Part shown: positions 62,512-64,000 of the stretch, piece after piece
Layout of the letters: every line of letters starts with the position of its first letter
Numbering within the stretch: position 1 is the stretch's first letter
Origin: Bacteroidales bacterium UBA5197
Lineage (GTDB): Bacteria > Bacteroidota > Bacteroidia > Bacteroidales > Lentimicrobiaceae
Direction: 5' to 3'
Assembly: GCA_002412885.1 (NCBI GenBank)
Contig: DHVX01000071.1
Coordinates: 70,747-134,746 of the forward strand
DNA length: 64,000 bases
Program-made: the position numbers and the translations under genes
Notes under the pieces: generated by a model
Databases searched by the model: none
What the model saw: the letters and a program-made list of their open reading frames with translations, nothing else
What the model was told of the DNA's origin: nothing

Positions 62512-62519
62512 CAAAAGTA
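62512..62519 (-). promoter_or_regulatory. Putative -7 box TACTTTTG of murB
   Basis: A minus-strand TACTTTTG ends four bases before the murB ATG, predicting a leaderless or near-leaderless transcript. No TTG is found at the standard distance. Confidence 0.5.
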
Positions 62520-62597
62520 CAGAGATTGCATGATTAAAAGAAGCGGGGAAATTCATCGCTCTGCGGCATATAAAATTTTTTTTAAACAAAAATCAGG

Positions 62598-62605
62598 TAC
62601 TTTTG
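62598..62605 (+). promoter_or_regulatory. Putative -7 box TACTTTTG
   Basis: TACTTTTG overlaps an in-frame TTG at 62603 and lies 27 bases before the TTG at 62633, supporting the latter as the start of the glycosyltransferase gene. Confidence 0.5.
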
Positions 62606-62632
62606 CATGCCAATTCATTTTTAGTCTGCGTT

Positions 62633-63748
62633 TTGAAAAAAGTAATCGTTTCAGTTACCAATGATTTAAGCACGGACCAACGTGTTGACAAGGTTTGCAG
62701 AACCTTGCTTGAACTGGGTTTTAAGGTAACATTGGCCGGACGATGGCTGCCCGGATGCCTGGCTCTAAACGACAGGCCTTATGCAACGCATCGCATGAAA
62801 CTACTCTTCAGGAAAGGCTCGCTGTTTTATGCAGAATACAATATACGGCTGCTTCTTTTTCTTCTGACAAACAAGAGTAATCTGTTGGTATCCAACGATC
62901 TGGACACCCTTCCGGCAAATTTTACAGCACACAGGCTTAAACGTGTTCCAATCGTTTACGATAGCCACGAATATTACACCGAAACCCCGGAACTGGTCAA
63001 CAGGCCTTTTGTTCAGGGAATATGGGAAAGGATTGAGCGTTTCATTTTTCCGAAACTTACCGACATTATCACCGTAAATCAATCCATTGCTGATCTTTAC
63101 GAAAAGAAATACGGAAAGAAATTAAAGGTGGTCAGAAACATTCCGCGGCTTCAAACGGAAACAAAAGCATTAACCCGTGAGGAATGCGGACTTCCTGCTG
63201 ACAAAAATATAATTCTGATGCAAGGCGCTGGAATTAACATTCAGCGCGGAGCGGAAGAAGTTGTTGAAGCCATGAAATATGTTGACAATGCGATTCTGCT
63301 CATTATCGGCGGAGGCGATGTCATCGGGAAACTCAAGGAAATGGCTAAGGCTCTGAAACTTGAGGATAAAATTATTTTCAAAAACAGACTCCCCTACTCC
63401 GAATTAATCATGCACACTCGACTTGCTGATATCGGTCTCACACTTGACAAAAATACCAACATCAATTACCGTTTTAGTCTTCCAAATAAGCTTTTTGACT
63501 ACATTCACGCCGGAATTCCGGTACTGGCGTCCCGACTGCCTGAGATTGCCCGTATTATAGAAGGTTATAACATCGGTAAAATTGCCGAAAGTCATGATCC
63601 TGAATACCTTGGCAATCTTATTACAAATATGCTTTCGGATGGGGAATCACGAAAAATCTGGAAAAAAAATCTTTTACACGCTTCATCAGAACTTACCTGG
63701 GAGAAAGAAGCAATAACCCTGATAGAACTTTACAAAAAATATGTCTGA
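62633..63748 (+). CDS. Glycosyltransferase (GT-B fold)
   Basis: A 371 residue glycosyltransferase. The opening KKVIVSVTNDLSTDQRVDKV is typical of a Bacteroidota GT4-like group. The donor-domain motifs ILMQGAGINIQRGAEEVVEA, LLIIGGGDV and the C-terminal PNKLFDYIHAGIPVLASRLP (about 285-305) follow. A TTG start at 62633 fits both the family N-terminus and the upstream TACTTTTG box. A TTG at 62603 would lie inside that box. It overlaps the next glycosyltransferase gene by eight bases, so both belong to one operon. Confidence 0.87.
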   Translation: MKKVIVSVTNDLSTDQRVDKVCRTLLELGFKVTLAGRWLPGCLALNDRPYATHRMKLLFRKGSLFYAEYNIRLLLFLLTNKSNLLVSNDLDTLPANFTAHRLKRVPIVYDSHEYYTETPELVNRPFVQGIWERIERFIFPKLTDIITVNQSIADLYEKKYGKKLKVVRNIPRLQTETKALTREECGLPADKNIILMQGAGINIQRGAEEVVEAMKYVDNAILLIIGGGDVIGKLKEMAKALKLEDKIIFKNRLPYSELIMHTRLADIGLTLDKNTNINYRFSLPNKLFDYIHAGIPVLASRLPEIARIIEGYNIGKIAESHDPEYLGNLITNMLSDGESRKIWKKNLLHASSELTWEKEAITLIELYKKYV

Positions 63749-64000
63749 GCGTTACCTTCATATTGTTTCTTTTGATGTGCCTTTTCCTCCCAATTACGGC
63801 GGGGTGATTGACGTTTACTACAAAATCAGGGCATTGCACAAAATGGGGATAAAGATTTATCTTCACATTATAGAATATCCTGGCCGCGAACAAGCTCCCG
63901 CACTTGAGCCGATGTGCGAAAGAGTTTTTTACTACCCTCGTAAACTCGGATTAAAATCTGCATTTTGCCTGAAACCATATATCGTAAAAAGCAGGCGTTC
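63741..64000 (+). CDS. Glycosyltransferase, N-terminal part (cut by window end)
   Basis: An open frame starting with ATG at 63741, overlapping the previous gene by eight bases and running off the window after about 86 codons. The start, with HIVSFDVPFPPNYGGVIDVY and then KIRALHKMGIKIYLH, is the glycine-rich acceptor-side opening typical of Bacteroidota GT-B glycosyltransferases. The catalytic C-terminal half is outside the window, so the family cannot be fixed. Confidence 0.75.
   Translation, partial: MSERYLHIVSFDVPFPPNYGGVIDVYYKIRALHKMGIKIYLHIIEYPGREQAPALEPMCERVFYYPRKLGLKSAFCLKPYIVKSRR

Noticed and set aside
1..64000. tRNA, rRNA, insertion sequence or prophage
   Set aside because: All spacers were read for tRNA arms, rRNA-like sequence and transposase-like frames; none was convincing. 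A tRNAscan and IS search would confirm this.

Overview
The window is typical Bacteroidota chromosome, most likely class Bacteroidia and from an environmental rather than a gut lineage. The evidence is four secreted proteins with type IX secretion (T9SS) C-terminal sorting domains, a PorX regulator, a TonB receptor paired with a DUF4249 lipoprotein, the lpxC-fabZ fusion typical of the phylum, lipoproteins with a cysteine at about residue 20, and promoter boxes of the form TAnnTTTG, some with a TTG about 19 bases upstream. Shine-Dalgarno sites are mostly absent. No rRNA, tRNA, CRISPR array, transposase or prophage is seen.

Layout. 0.6-10.1 kb is an accessory stretch: an operon of a GyrI-like protein, a GNAT enzyme and an alpha/beta hydrolase; RsgA; a second GNAT; two T9SS cargo proteins; two lipoproteins; DoxX and DsrE proteins. 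A promoter-carrying intergenic repeat recurs here. 10.2-17.0 kb (minus strand) holds two large paralogous Ig/PKD-rich T9SS surface proteins with a small secreted protein between them. 17.4-23.2 kb carries envelope genes (lipoproteins, a likely beta-barrel, a TPR protein, a DUF4369 protein) separated by arrays of 6-7 bp repeats. 23.2-27.3 kb has a LutA-like protein, a class D beta-lactamase, AroB and proline dehydrogenase. 27.7-31.7 kb is a TonB receptor/DUF4249 operon. 31.8-39.3 kb has a MutS-like ATPase, DUF2200, a Na+/Ca2+ exchanger, a PiT-type phosphate transporter with a PhoU-like tail, and DedA. 39.5-45.2 kb has a LutC-like protein, PurB, Ald, TsaE and PorX.

45.3-52.7 kb is the lipid A cluster: HD hydrolase, lpxD, lpxC/fabZ, lpxA, an orphan ABC ATPase, efp and a second lpxD. 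53.3-59.8 kb is a surface polysaccharide block: an O-antigen ligase-like protein, two Wzz-like proteins, a flippase and a glycosyltransferase. A PutP-type symporter and MurB follow, then two more glycosyltransferases, the last cut by the window end.

Together the window is largely an envelope region: lipid A, peptidoglycan and polysaccharide synthesis, T9SS cargo with the T9SS regulator PorX, and TonB uptake. I found no convincing new defence or mobile system. The least explained signals are intergenic: a promoter-bearing repeat in three copies plus a remnant, four compound arrays of the same short words, an 86 bp repeat pair in opposite orientation (74/86 identical by hand count), a repeated palindrome core, and a Pho-box-like direct repeat upstream of the phosphate transporter.
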